Assembly (NCBI RefSeq): GCF_000316115.1
Contig: NZ_JH993797.1
Span: 6,545,961-6,609,960 of the forward strand
DNA length: 64,000 nt
Origin: Leptolyngbya sp. PCC 7375
GTDB taxonomy: Bacteria > Cyanobacteriota > Cyanobacteriia > Phormidesmidales > Phormidesmidaceae
Direction: 5' to 3'
Numbering within the stretch: the first letter of the stretch is position 1; every line of letters starts with the position of its first letter. Shown here one piece after another: positions 32,071-42,217 of this stretch. The notes below the pieces were generated by a model. It was not told the origin of the DNA, ran no database searches, and saw nothing but the letters and a program-made list of their open reading frames with translations. The translations under genes were made by a program, and so were the position numbers.

Positions 32071-34860
32071 ATGAGTGCAAAGTGGTTGTGGCTAATTCTC
32101 GGAGGGTTTCTTGCGCTTACCTTCTCTGGATCCTTAGTGCACTTGGTCACAGAAGTGTGGTGGTTCGACTCGGTTGGGTTTGCAGATATTCTATGGACTC
32201 GATTGCGCTGGCAGGGTGCGATCGCAATCCTAGCCTTTGCCAGCTGGTGGTTAATTTTATTTATAAACTATGCAATTGCTCAACGCATTACTCGCGAACG
32301 TCCCCTACGGGTTGTGCAAAATCCCCAGTGGGATCCCTATTTGCCAAGCTTAATCCGCTACGTTAGCTTTGGTCTGATTACGTTGCTAGCTTTAACCGCT
32401 GCCATCAATGGTGTTGAAGCCTGGCAGGATGTCCTCAAGTTTCTTCACCCGGTAGACTTTGGTGCCCAAGACCCTCTGTATGGGCGCGAAATGAGCTTTT
32501 ATATTTTCCAACTCCCCCTCTTCGAGAGTTTACATAGGGCTATCATCGAAATATTGGTATGGAGTCTAGCACTCGCAGCCAGCATTTATGGAGTTAAAGG
32601 AGAAATTCGCCCAGAACGCGGTTGGAAATACTTTCTCACCGGAGAAGTCAAAACTCATTTCTGTGTGTTGTTAGCTGGATTAGCTGCTGTCGTTGCCTTA
32701 GGATTTTGGCTCGCTCGCTACGAACTCCTTTATTCTTCAACAGGCGTTGTCTTTGGTGCCGGCTATACCGATGTCAATGCTCGCATGCAAGCTTACGGCA
32801 TCATGGGATTCATCACCATTGCCGTCGGCATTTTATTCTTGCTGTCCCTGTGGCGTAGCGGTTTTCTGTTACCGATTACAGCCATTAGTCTCTATATAGC
32901 CGTTTTTGTTCTGGTGACTGGGGTATACCCTTGGGGACAACAAAAGTTTGTTGTAGAACCTAACGAACTACAGAAAGAAGCTCCCTACATCGCCGACAAC
33001 ATTGAACTTACCCGCCTAGCCTACGGTCTAGATGATGTTCAGCAAGAATCTTTTGAAGTTAAAAATCAGCTAGATGCCACTACTCTAGAAAATAATAGTG
33101 GCACTATCGACAACATTCGCCTATGGGACTATCGCCCTCTACAAAGTACCTACGGTAGTTTGCAAACCCTACGTCCCTATTACAAATTTCAAGACGTTGA
33201 CATTGATCGCTACACCTTAGATAACGACTATCGTCAGGTAATGTTATCGCCTCGGGAGCTAGTGGATGATGCCCTACCCGACCAAGCTCAAACATGGGTC
33301 AACCAACACATAATTTATACCCATGGCTATGGTCTGGCCATGAGCCCAGTGAATAAGGTTACCGAAGATGGTCTACCGGAATTATTTATCAAGGACTTAC
33401 CCCCAACAAGCACTGTCGATCTCACCATCGAGCAACCTCGAATTTATTATGGGGAAGCAACAGATCGCTACATCTTAACCGGTACTGACCAGGCCGAATT
33501 TGACTATCCCCTAGGCAATGATAACGCCCAATATAACTACACAGGTCCTGGGGGTGTTCCCATTGGCTCCATGCTACGAAGACTGGCCTATGCTTACAAC
33601 CTAGGCGACTGGCAACTGCTACTGTCCAACTCTCTCGGAGAGAATTCTCGGATTCACTACCATCGGTTAATTCAGCAGCGCATTCAACAGTTAGCTCCCT
33701 TTCTTTCCCTCGATAGCGATCCCTATTTAGCCATCATTGACGGGCGACTCCAATGGATTGTTGATGCCTATACCCTCAGCGATCGCTATCCCTATTCTGA
33801 ACCTCTATGGCGCAGTGAGGGCATTGAAGACGTATTACAGGGGCGCGCTATGCAGCGCATTGTCAGCAGTGGCACTAACTACATCCGTAATCCTGTTAAA
33901 GCCGTGGTCGACGCCTATGACGGCACCATCAAGCTTTACATTGTTGACACAGAGGACCCCATTCTGGCTTCTTTTCAACAGAGCTTTCCCACATTATTTG
34001 ACAATTTAGAAAACGCACCACCTACACTCCAACAGCATTTTCGCTATCCTCAAATGCTGTTTAAGATTCAGGCTCAAGTTTATCGAGCCTATCATATGGA
34101 TCGTCCAGATGTGTTTTACAACCAGGAAGACCTCTGGGATTTCCCAACTCAGATCACGCGAGAAGAAAGCTCAGAAACCCTGGAACCGTACTACGTCATC
34201 ATGAAACTGCCCGAGGGTGAAGTAGAAGAATTTATGTTGATCGTGCCTTTTACCCCGGTGCAGAAAAATAATATGGTGGCATGGATGACAGCACGCTGTG
34301 ATGGGAATAACTATGGCAAACTGTTAACCTATGAATTCTCTAGACAAGCCTTAATCTATGGCCCTCGCCAAATCGATTCCCGTATCGATCAAGATACTGA
34401 AATTTCTCAACAATTAACGCTTTGGAATCAAGAAGGCTCAGAAGTCTTTCGTGGGGATTTACTGGTTATCCCTATTGAGGAGTCACTGCTGTATGTAGAA
34501 CCTGTCTACCTACAAGCGCGGGGACAAAATAACAATAGCAACGCTATTCCAGAACTCAAACGGGTGATTGTGGCCTACAAAGACACAATTGTGATGGAAC
34601 AAACACTGGAAGACAGTTTAACTAGACTGTTTGGGCAGCTTCGTCCTACACCTTCAGTGGCAGAAACCACCACAGAAACATCGACGCCACTACCTACACC
34701 AGCATCCCCCACAGCCGATCAACAGGCCCTGATTCAATCTGCTCTAGAAGCTTACACCCAAGGTCAGCAAGCACTACAACGGGGAGATTGGCAAGCCTAT
34801 GGGACTGCTCAAACACGCTTAGGAAAACTACTTGAGCAATTAACTGAAGCAGAAGAGTAA
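32071..34860 (+). CDS. UPF0182 family large membrane protein
   Basis: A 929-residue protein of the UPF0182 family (COG1615). The N-terminal 300 residues hold about seven membrane helices, opening with a region that ends VTEVWWFDSVGF. A long extracytoplasmic domain follows with the typical RLWDYRPLQSTYGSLQTLRP and the YYGE, TGPGGVPIGSMLRRLAYA and MVAWMTARCDG segments. The last 60 residues are Pro/Thr-rich and end in a helical tail. Function is unknown for the whole family. It is monocistronic here; a small hairpin and T-rich run follow at 34902-34928. Confidence 0.93.
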   Translation: MSAKWLWLILGGFLALTFSGSLVHLVTEVWWFDSVGFADILWTRLRWQGAIAILAFASWWLILFINYAIAQRITRERPLRVVQNPQWDPYLPSLIRYVSFGLITLLALTAAINGVEAWQDVLKFLHPVDFGAQDPLYGREMSFYIFQLPLFESLHRAIIEILVWSLALAASIYGVKGEIRPERGWKYFLTGEVKTHFCVLLAGLAAVVALGFWLARYELLYSSTGVVFGAGYTDVNARMQAYGIMGFITIAVGILFLLSLWRSGFLLPITAISLYIAVFVLVTGVYPWGQQKFVVEPNELQKEAPYIADNIELTRLAYGLDDVQQESFEVKNQLDATTLENNSGTIDNIRLWDYRPLQSTYGSLQTLRPYYKFQDVDIDRYTLDNDYRQVMLSPRELVDDALPDQAQTWVNQHIIYTHGYGLAMSPVNKVTEDGLPELFIKDLPPTSTVDLTIEQPRIYYGEATDRYILTGTDQAEFDYPLGNDNAQYNYTGPGGVPIGSMLRRLAYAYNLGDWQLLLSNSLGENSRIHYHRLIQQRIQQLAPFLSLDSDPYLAIIDGRLQWIVDAYTLSDRYPYSEPLWRSEGIEDVLQGRAMQRIVSSGTNYIRNPVKAVVDAYDGTIKLYIVDTEDPILASFQQSFPTLFDNLENAPPTLQQHFRYPQMLFKIQAQVYRAYHMDRPDVFYNQEDLWDFPTQITREESSETLEPYYVIMKLPEGEVEEFMLIVPFTPVQKNNMVAWMTARCDGNNYGKLLTYEFSRQALIYGPRQIDSRIDQDTEISQQLTLWNQEGSEVFRGDLLVIPIEESLLYVEPVYLQARGQNNNSNAIPELKRVIVAYKDTIVMEQTLEDSLTRLFGQLRPTPSVAETTTETSTPLPTPASPTADQQALIQSALEAYTQGQQALQRGDWQAYGTAQTRLGKLLEQLTEAEE

Positions 34861-35087
34861 AGCCATGGTGCACATGACCTATCGGTATCAGTCATCACAT
34901 AGCTGTGTTTAGAAACACCTAATTTTTTAGACGGTTTCTGAGTATGGGCTCCTGACGACCCCGGATCGCGTCTGGAAGTGTAGGGGGGAACAACTGACAG
35001 CCATAGCGATCCGGAAGTGCTTTGCTCGTCTGGATACTATGGGTTCCCAGCCTACGACATCCATCCAGCCTGTAAGGGAAGCTCAGC

Positions 35088-37064
35088 GTGAAAATCAAAT
35101 CTAAAAGCCTACTGCTTCGGCTCATTACTCCCCTGTCGTTATTGTCTGTCGCTACCATATTGACAATTTCAGTAAGCACATATTTCTCAGCACGGGAAAC
35201 CCTGAAAAGATCGCTATACGACCGCTTGAGTGTAGCAGCCACCCTCAAGGAAGAAGAACTCACTCAGTGGTTTCAAACCCATCGTAACGATATTTTGCTG
35301 CTGGCCCGTTTGCCAGAAATTCAGACACAGACTGAGCGCCTGGTATCTGACACTGTTCCACCTCCGGAAGATACCCCCCAAGCTGAACCGTCATCTGCTC
35401 CAGAAATCAAAAAAAATGCCCGCACAAAACTCGCATCTTATCTGCGAAACATCATCACGCTTAAGCCCGACTTCGCAGAGGTGTCAATTTTGACAGATGA
35501 TGGCATGGTTGTATTTTCAACCAATAAAAAACTAGAAAATACGTCTCAATCCCTAGAAGCCAATACAACCTACTTTGCTGATGGCTCAGGCGATATTACC
35601 CCCATTCCCTACAGTTCTCCCACCACCGGTACAACAGCCATTACCTTAGCAACACCGATCCTAGATGCAGCTAAAAATCGGATTGGAGTGCTGAGGGTCA
35701 CTCTAGATTTAAGAGAAGTGGATGCCTTAATTCAGGAACGAACCGGACTAGGTAAAACGGGAACCACATACCTGGTTGGCCAGATCGAGGAACAAAATAC
35801 ATTTATTGTCTCTGACAAGGATGAAGAATCAGCAGGTAATATCAGCAGCTTTGCCATTGATGCTGCCACCTCAGGCGAAAGTGGGGCTGGCCTTTATCAA
35901 AACTATGCAGGTAAACCGGTCATTGGTGTCTACCGTTGGTTAGATAGCCAAAATCTAGCTCTCCTAGCGGAAATTAACCAACGGGAAGCGTTTGCTCCAG
36001 CCCGTACCCTCGCCAGGAATATCTTATTAATCGGTTTTGTGGCAACGGGGTTATTGTTATCAGGTATTTATTTATTATCTCGTCGTATTACTCGACCCAT
36101 TACAGAAATTACTAAAGCTGCGATTCAGCTCCAAAGCGGTCAACTCGAGCAGTCACTGTCAGTCAATAGTAAAGATGAAATCGGTGTCCTGGCTCAGGCA
36201 TTCAATCATATGAGCCAGCAGCTCAAACAGTCTTTTGATACCCTAGAAAGTACTAACCAAGAGCTGGAAATACGGGTTAAGGAGCGAACAGTTGAGTTAG
36301 AAGCAGCAAAGGAAGTGGCAGAAGCTGCCACTCGTGCTAAGAGTGCTTTTTTGGCTAATATGAGCCACGAACTTCGAACGCCGCTCAATAGTATCATTGG
36401 CTATAGCGAAATGATCGAAGAAGATGTGGAAATTATTGGTGAGCCCAGTCTCATTCCTGACTTACGTAAAATTCAGGGCTCCAGTAAACATTTACTCAAT
36501 TTAATTAACAGTGTACTTGAGCTGTCCAAAATTGAGGCGGGTCGCATGGAGCTACAGCTACAATCCGTAAATATCATGGCTCTTGTAGAAGATGTTCTGG
36601 AAACTATCCGACCAAACGCAGAAAAGAAACTCAATCACATCACTCTCAATACGGCTAATAACATAGGTTCGATTGAAACTGACTTTGGTAAACTACGCCA
36701 GTGCCTTTTACATTTACTCAGTAATGCCAATAAGTTTACTGAGCGCGGTCAGATTATTCTCACTGTGCAAACATCACAGCATCAAGATGCAAGCTACCTT
36801 GAATTTACAGTTGAAGATACGGGTATTGGCATAGCTCCAGACCAGCTAGAACATGTTTTTGAAGCATTTACTCAAGCTGATGATTCATCAACTCGCCAAT
36901 TTGATGGCACTGGCTTAGGGTTAACCATCACTCGCGAATTTGTGTATATGCTTGGAGGTGTTGTCACAGCCCAAAACAGACCGAATAAGGGGGCTATGTT
37001 CAAAATTCGGATTCCTCAGATAATTCCCCACGTTAAGCACCAGTTAGCCACTGCTGAGGTTTAA
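35088..37064 (+). CDS. Sensor histidine kinase with extracytoplasmic Cache-like domain (paralogue 1)
   Basis: This 658-residue membrane kinase has an N-terminal helix (LITPLSLLSVATILTISVS), a periplasmic Cache-like sensor of about 270 residues, a second helix near 305-325 (NILLIGFVATGLLLSGIYLL), a HAMP domain, a coiled-coil of about 40 residues, and a HisKA domain with phosphoacceptor H427 in MSHELRTPLN. The HATPase N-box is LLHLLSNANKFTE, with G-boxes DTGIGI and GTGLGLTI. No receiver domain is attached. It starts at GTG, as does its paralogue at 39644-41572. A solute-binding lipoprotein gene lies between them, which suggests a shared signalling task. Confidence 0.9.
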   Translation: MKIKSKSLLLRLITPLSLLSVATILTISVSTYFSARETLKRSLYDRLSVAATLKEEELTQWFQTHRNDILLLARLPEIQTQTERLVSDTVPPPEDTPQAEPSSAPEIKKNARTKLASYLRNIITLKPDFAEVSILTDDGMVVFSTNKKLENTSQSLEANTTYFADGSGDITPIPYSSPTTGTTAITLATPILDAAKNRIGVLRVTLDLREVDALIQERTGLGKTGTTYLVGQIEEQNTFIVSDKDEESAGNISSFAIDAATSGESGAGLYQNYAGKPVIGVYRWLDSQNLALLAEINQREAFAPARTLARNILLIGFVATGLLLSGIYLLSRRITRPITEITKAAIQLQSGQLEQSLSVNSKDEIGVLAQAFNHMSQQLKQSFDTLESTNQELEIRVKERTVELEAAKEVAEAATRAKSAFLANMSHELRTPLNSIIGYSEMIEEDVEIIGEPSLIPDLRKIQGSSKHLLNLINSVLELSKIEAGRMELQLQSVNIMALVEDVLETIRPNAEKKLNHITLNTANNIGSIETDFGKLRQCLLHLLSNANKFTERGQIILTVQTSQHQDASYLEFTVEDTGIGIAPDQLEHVFEAFTQADDSSTRQFDGTGLGLTITREFVYMLGGVVTAQNRPNKGAMFKIRIPQIIPHVKHQLATAEV

Positions 37065-37118
37065 AGTACCAGTGCTAAAGAGCAAGCCATAACTAAATTC
37101 CAAAAGTGAATGTTGAAG

Positions 37119-37138
37119 AGACGTTCCATGGAACGTCT
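37119..37138. repeat. Perfect 20-base palindrome
   Basis: AGACGTTCCATGGAACGTCT is self-complementary with no loop. It lies 54 bases after the kinase gene and directly abuts the GTACATC target duplication of MITE copy 2. It could be a dimeric-protein binding site, or part of a terminator split by the MITE. Confidence 0.5.
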
Positions 37139-37145
37139 GTACATC

Positions 37146-37366
37146 TGAGATCTTGCACCTGGCAAGGAAGCATTAACCCGCCTTGGACTCAAAGTCGCAA
37201 GGCTAACTGGCTCAAAACCGCTCAAGCGGTTAAAGAATCCCTAGAAGCTCTATATCTAGGGCTGCCCAGCCAATCTTGTCCCGTTAGTGGACAGCCCTCA
37301 ATTAGCGTTGGGTTTTGAACCCAACGTGGGTTTGAGCTTCACAACCGACCTTGGTGCAAGATCTGA
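37146..37366. mobile_element. MITE copy 2 (221 bp) with 7-base target duplication
   Basis: Inverted copy of 8942-9162, identical over 217 bases by eye. Termini are TGAGATCTTGCACC and GGTGCAAGATCTGA. GTACATC occurs at 37139-37145 and 37367-37373 directly outside, consistent with a target duplication. Confidence 0.85.
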
Positions 37367-38209
37367 GTACATCCAAATTTTGGAAGTGAATGGATTTTAT
37401 TTCCTAAGACTGTGTAGCTGACGTTCAAAAAATTGGTATAGAAAAGCCTTTTATATAAAACGTAGTCTTAATCAAGACAGATTACCCTTCGAGTGAACGC
37501 TCATTCGAGGGGTAGTTTCTATTAAAAATACAGGGTAATTCTTCGTCTTATTTTTATGATGAAGCTTGTATCTAACACCATTTCTTCATCTTACTTTCCT
37601 GAGCACATCTAATGGACTTGAACAGTTAGATAAACCCGGTGAATTTACACAAACTCATGTATTGATTATCACTACATTGATGGTATCAAAAGTAGCTGTA
37701 TTGTGTTCAGAATAAATTATTTTAAAAATTTCATTATTTCCATTAGAAAGACCTCATGAAAAACATTAAGATATGGGCAGTAAGTATCATTTTTCCTATT
37801 TTATTGATTAGACTTGCAGTAATATCCCATAGACTATATATGTGATACATAGTGATATTCTTATTTCAAGCTTCAGTAATAAAAACTATGAGAATTGTTT
37901 CAGGCTTGATGTGATGTTAACGAATCTAGGCAGAGTCAAAAAGCAATCTGTTTAGCAAGTTAATACCTTTTATTAAAAGTATCTGGGTGCATATCGGAAA
38001 ATCAGGATGAAGGGTGTTTGTATATCGATAGCAATCGTTCAAGCAAAGTTTTTTAGCCAATTATTAGATGCTCCCGTAGGTCGCTCTATTGTCAGAATAC
38101 GTGGAATTTTTAAGGCTTATCCCTCCATTTCTGAATACAGATTTTTCATGCTTGTTTGAATAGTTTTACCTCTGAGGTAGTAGCTATTTTTATTGGAGAT
38201 ATTGTATTT
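37367..38209. other. Long AT-rich intergenic region with a hairpin
   Basis: No gene is supportable. A hairpin is formed by CCCTTCGAGTGA (37485-37496) and TCATTCGAGGGG (37501-37512), with an ACGC loop and several G-U pairs. T-rich DNA follows. It may terminate a plus-strand transcript or mark a small RNA. The remainder shows nothing recognisable. Confidence 0.45.
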
Positions 38210-39586
38210 ATGCAACGGCGCAAATTTGCACAGTTATCACTGTTTGGGTTAGGTGGTTTGATTGCTAGCTGTACCCGCGGACAACAAGTCTCCATCCCTA
38301 GTGACATACCATCTGAGAACAAACTTAAGATATGGTGGCAGGAGGGGTTTTATCCAGAGGAAATTGATGCACTTAAACAGATTATTGAAGCCTGGAAAAC
38401 CCAAAGCCAGATAGAGGTTGAACTCAACGTTATTCCCCAGAAAGACATTCTGGCCGCACTTGATCGGGCATTGAGCACCGGTACCGACGATATTCCTGAT
38501 ATTTTCTATTCTGGCTCAGCTGACTTAACTAGTATTCCTCGTTTAGCGTGGAATGGAGAACTTGCCGATGTCTCTGATGTAATTCAACCGATTAAACAGT
38601 ACTACACAGATAACGTGCTGGACGGCGTTAATTATCAGAATAAGACTGGAGGCAGCCGTAGCTACTATGCTGTGCCACTGATGCAGTCAGCCATTCATAT
38701 TCACTATTGGGAAGATTTATTAATCAATGCCGTAGGGGAACGTCGGGTAACTATTCCTAAAGACTGGCAAAGTTTCTGGGATTTTTGGCAGAATATTCAT
38801 TCCACACTTCAGGCGAATCAAGGCAGTGACATTTACAGTGTGGGTATGCCAATGTCCCTTAGCCTAGATACCTACAATAACTTTGAACAATTTTTAGAAG
38901 CCCATAATGTTCAAGTTCTAAATGAATCGGGTAGTTTTGCCATAACACCAGAAAATCGAGACGCCTTTGTGACTGCGATCGCAGACTATGCCCGATTTTT
39001 CGAGAACAATACGGTTCCCCCAGATGCCGTTGATTGGGATAACACAGGCAATAATGTCTCGCTTCTAAGTCGAAAAAGCCTGATGACCGTCAACCATACC
39101 CTTTCGGCTCCAGGTTCCCAGCGCAGTGATGATGAGACTTACTACAAAAATCTGGCGACGGTCGAATGGCCCAGCAAGCCAGATGGTAGTCCCATGCGCT
39201 ATGTCATTGAAATTAAACAGGCCGTTATCTTAGCTAACTCCAAGCAACAGACGATGGCCAAAGACTTTCTGGCTTTTCTAGCCCAGCCTAATAATCTATC
39301 GACCTATACCAAAGGTGCCCAGGGTCGGTATTTACCCGTCATGCCCGAACTCTTTAAAGACCCATTCTGGCAAGAGCAGCGAGATACTCACATTTCTGTC
39401 GCTGTTCAACAGCTACAAAATACACGGCCTGCATACCAAGTATTAAACCCAGCTTATGGTGAGGTTGCTGAGCAAAATGTTTGGGGGCAGATTATGAATA
39501 AAATTGCCCTCGGTGAACTCGATAATGAATCAGCTGCAGATGAGGCCATTCAACTGATTCAACAAATATTTGACGATTGGCAATAG
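38210..39586 (+). CDS. ABC-type sugar-like extracellular solute-binding lipoprotein
   Basis: A family 1 solute-binding protein of about 458 residues. The ATG at 38210 starts MQRRKFAQLSLFGLGGLIAS followed by the lipobox Cys21, with an RRKF that resembles a Tat signal. The upstream start at 38156 would spoil this. The lobes follow: LKIWWQEGFYPEEIDALKQI, then DIPDIFYSGSADL, then the C-terminal FLAFLAQPNNLSTYT. No permease or ATPase gene is adjacent; instead sensor kinases flank it on both sides. It may act as a periplasmic ligand sensor for them rather than as an importer subunit. Confidence 0.87.
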   Translation: MQRRKFAQLSLFGLGGLIASCTRGQQVSIPSDIPSENKLKIWWQEGFYPEEIDALKQIIEAWKTQSQIEVELNVIPQKDILAALDRALSTGTDDIPDIFYSGSADLTSIPRLAWNGELADVSDVIQPIKQYYTDNVLDGVNYQNKTGGSRSYYAVPLMQSAIHIHYWEDLLINAVGERRVTIPKDWQSFWDFWQNIHSTLQANQGSDIYSVGMPMSLSLDTYNNFEQFLEAHNVQVLNESGSFAITPENRDAFVTAIADYARFFENNTVPPDAVDWDNTGNNVSLLSRKSLMTVNHTLSAPGSQRSDDETYYKNLATVEWPSKPDGSPMRYVIEIKQAVILANSKQQTMAKDFLAFLAQPNNLSTYTKGAQGRYLPVMPELFKDPFWQEQRDTHISVAVQQLQNTRPAYQVLNPAYGEVAEQNVWGQIMNKIALGELDNESAADEAIQLIQQIFDDWQ

Positions 39587-39643
39587 CTATCGCCAGGGTG
39601 CTCTCTCTCTGCGGTCAAACTCTACCAAACATAAAGATCCAAC

Positions 39644-41572
39644 GTGAACAATAAAAAGAAACGCCTGCTGTTAAAGCTAATTACACCATTATCATTATTG
39701 TCAGTAGCCACTGTACTGACAATTTCAGTTAGCACATACTTTTCAGCACGAGAGACTATTAAACAGTCACTGTTTGATCGGCTCAGCGTCGCCGCCACCC
39801 TTAAAGAAGAAGAAATCGCGCAGTGGTTTAAAGTTCAGCGTAGCGATCTCTTACTCTTAGCCCGTTTGCCAGAGGTCAAGACACAGACCAAAGCGCTTGC
39901 TAATGATGACTCTAAGCAGGACGCTTATGAAAAACTTTCCTTATATTTAAAGGATATTATTTCAGCCAAGACCAATCTAGCTGAAGTTTCCATTCTCACC
40001 GAGGGTGGAATTGTTTTATTTTCAACTAATAAAGCATTAGAGAAAACATATCAGCCCTTGGGGGCCACCACCACCTACTTTGCCAATGCTACAGACAAGA
40101 TTGTCCCAACGTTGTACATATCTCCCGTTACCGGGGCAACGGCTATTACCTTTGCCACACCTATTTTAGACAATAGTAAAAATCGCGTTGGTGTGCTTTC
40201 GGTCACCTTAGATTTGCAGGATGTTGATTCACTGATTCGAGATCGGACAGGACTAGGGGAAAGCGGAACCACTTATCTTGTCGGACAATTAGAACGCAGA
40301 AACACATTCATCGCATCAGGGAAAGACAATGGTTCACCGGACAATTTAACCAGCTTTGCCATCGATGCAGCTACTGCCGGTCAGCGTGGGTCGGGTCTTT
40401 ATCAAAACTACGCGGGCAACCCCGTCATCGGCGTCTATCGTTGGCTAGATGGTCAAAGTTTAGCGCTGATTGCTGAAATCAATCAAACAGAGGCCTTTAC
40501 CCCTGCCCGTGATCTGGCCAGAAATATTCTGCTGATCGGATCTGTGGCAACGGGCTTACTGTTGTCGGGTATTTATTTGCTATCGCGGCGTATTACTAAG
40601 CCGATTGCGGCCATTACAGCCGCCGCCACTCAGCTGGAAAAGGGAGAGCTAGAGCAGTCGATTCCCATTGTTAGCGATGATGAAATCGGCTTTCTTGCCC
40701 ATACATTTAATCGGATGGCGTCGCAACTACAGGAGTCGATTGCGGCCCTAGAAACTAATAATCAAGAACTAGAATCTCGGGTCAAAGAGCGTACGGCTGA
40801 ATTAGTCGAAGCCATGGAAGCGGCTGAATCAGCAACCAGGACAAAAAGTACGTTCTTAGCCAATATGAGCCATGAGCTGCGCACACCGCTCAATAGCATC
40901 ATTGGTTACAGTGAGATTCTGCAAGAAGAAGCTGAGATGAATGGTGATCAGAGTATGGTCCCTGACCTTCGCAAAATTCAGGGTTCTAGTAAGCATCTAT
41001 TAAATCTGATCAACAGCATTTTGGATTTATCCAAAATTGAAGCTGGCCGCATGGAACTTCATTTAGAACCGGTCCATATTGCTGAGCTGATACGGGATGT
41101 CATGGACACAATTCATCCAGTCGCTGATGCTAAGCACAACAAGGTCGTTATCGAGAATCTAAGTGAAGTCGAGTCCGTGGAAAGCGACGCTGACAAGCTA
41201 CGTCAGTGTTTACTCAACCTCCTTAGCAATGCTAACAAGTTTACTGAAAACGGTCAGCTGACTCTAACGGTTAAGACCATCCATTATCAAACAGAAGACT
41301 ATCTTGAATTGACCGTTGCCGATACGGGGATTGGCATGGAAAAAGATCAGCTGGACAAAATCTTTGAGGCGTTTACCCAAGCAGATCTGTCCTCTACTCG
41401 ACGGTATGGTGGCACCGGCTTAGGCCTCACCATCACCCGCGAATTTGTGCGCATGTTAAACGGTACAATTTCAGCTCAAAGTGAAGTGAACAAAGGCTCC
41501 ACCTTTATTATGCTGTTGCCCCAGGTTGTTGCCAGTGTTCAGACTGAGTTGGCAGCTGTGACTACGGCTTAA
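39644..41572 (+). CDS. Sensor histidine kinase with extracytoplasmic Cache-like domain (paralogue 2)
   Basis: This 642-residue kinase is strongly similar along its whole length to the one at 35088-37064, so the pair is a duplication. Same layout: N-terminal helix, Cache-like periplasmic domain, helix, HAMP, coiled-coil, HisKA (phosphoacceptor H410 in MSHELRTPLN), HATPase with LLNLLSNANKFTE, DTGIGM and GTGLGLTI. It lacks the proline-rich insertion (TVPPPEDTPQAEPSSAP) that paralogue 1 has in its sensor domain. GTG start, 57 bases after the solute-binding protein. No response regulator is encoded near either. Its 3' end overlaps that of the glycosyltransferase on the other strand by 11 bases. 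Confidence 0.9.
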   Translation: MNNKKKRLLLKLITPLSLLSVATVLTISVSTYFSARETIKQSLFDRLSVAATLKEEEIAQWFKVQRSDLLLLARLPEVKTQTKALANDDSKQDAYEKLSLYLKDIISAKTNLAEVSILTEGGIVLFSTNKALEKTYQPLGATTTYFANATDKIVPTLYISPVTGATAITFATPILDNSKNRVGVLSVTLDLQDVDSLIRDRTGLGESGTTYLVGQLERRNTFIASGKDNGSPDNLTSFAIDAATAGQRGSGLYQNYAGNPVIGVYRWLDGQSLALIAEINQTEAFTPARDLARNILLIGSVATGLLLSGIYLLSRRITKPIAAITAAATQLEKGELEQSIPIVSDDEIGFLAHTFNRMASQLQESIAALETNNQELESRVKERTAELVEAMEAAESATRTKSTFLANMSHELRTPLNSIIGYSEILQEEAEMNGDQSMVPDLRKIQGSSKHLLNLINSILDLSKIEAGRMELHLEPVHIAELIRDVMDTIHPVADAKHNKVVIENLSEVESVESDADKLRQCLLNLLSNANKFTENGQLTLTVKTIHYQTEDYLELTVADTGIGMEKDQLDKIFEAFTQADLSSTRRYGGTGLGLTITREFVRMLNGTISAQSEVNKGSTFIMLLPQVVASVQTELAAVTTA

Positions 41573-42217
41573 GGGAAATCTTCTTGGGCCGCAGCGTCGA
41601 GGACATGGATGTAGCAGCCGTCATTTTATCAACGACGCTATCGAGTAAGGTCTCATACCCCTCAAGGGATTGTTCAAAGGAGTAGTTTGCGATCGCATAC
41701 CCCCGTCCTCGTTTACCCAACTGTTCGATCCGCTCAGGGTCATGGTATAGATCTTGAATCGCCTTAGCTAAGGCTTTTGGTTTCTCAGGCTCTACTACCA
41801 AACCACCACCGCTATCTCTCACAGCTTGGGCAGCGGCCCCGCCATCAGGCACAGACGCCACAATGGGTCGACCACTGGCCAACAGCACCATTGTTTTGGA
41901 CGGCATATTAAACCCGACCACGCTGGCTTTCTGCATAATTAGCGACACATCTGCCGCTGCCAACATTGTTGGTAGTTCAGCCCGAGGCGCGAAGGGTAGC
42001 AACGTCACATTGTTAACCCCCAGCTCTTTACGTAGGTTTCTCAAATCACCAAGCTGACGCTCTTCACCCACAATGACAAATTCAATATTTTGAAAATGCT
42101 GTAGCGCCTCTGCTGCATGAATAATCGTTCTCACCCCCTGGGTACGAGCAATATTACCGGAATAGAGAACAATAAACTTATCTTGTAATCCATACTTTTG
42201 CCGAAACTGATTATCAT

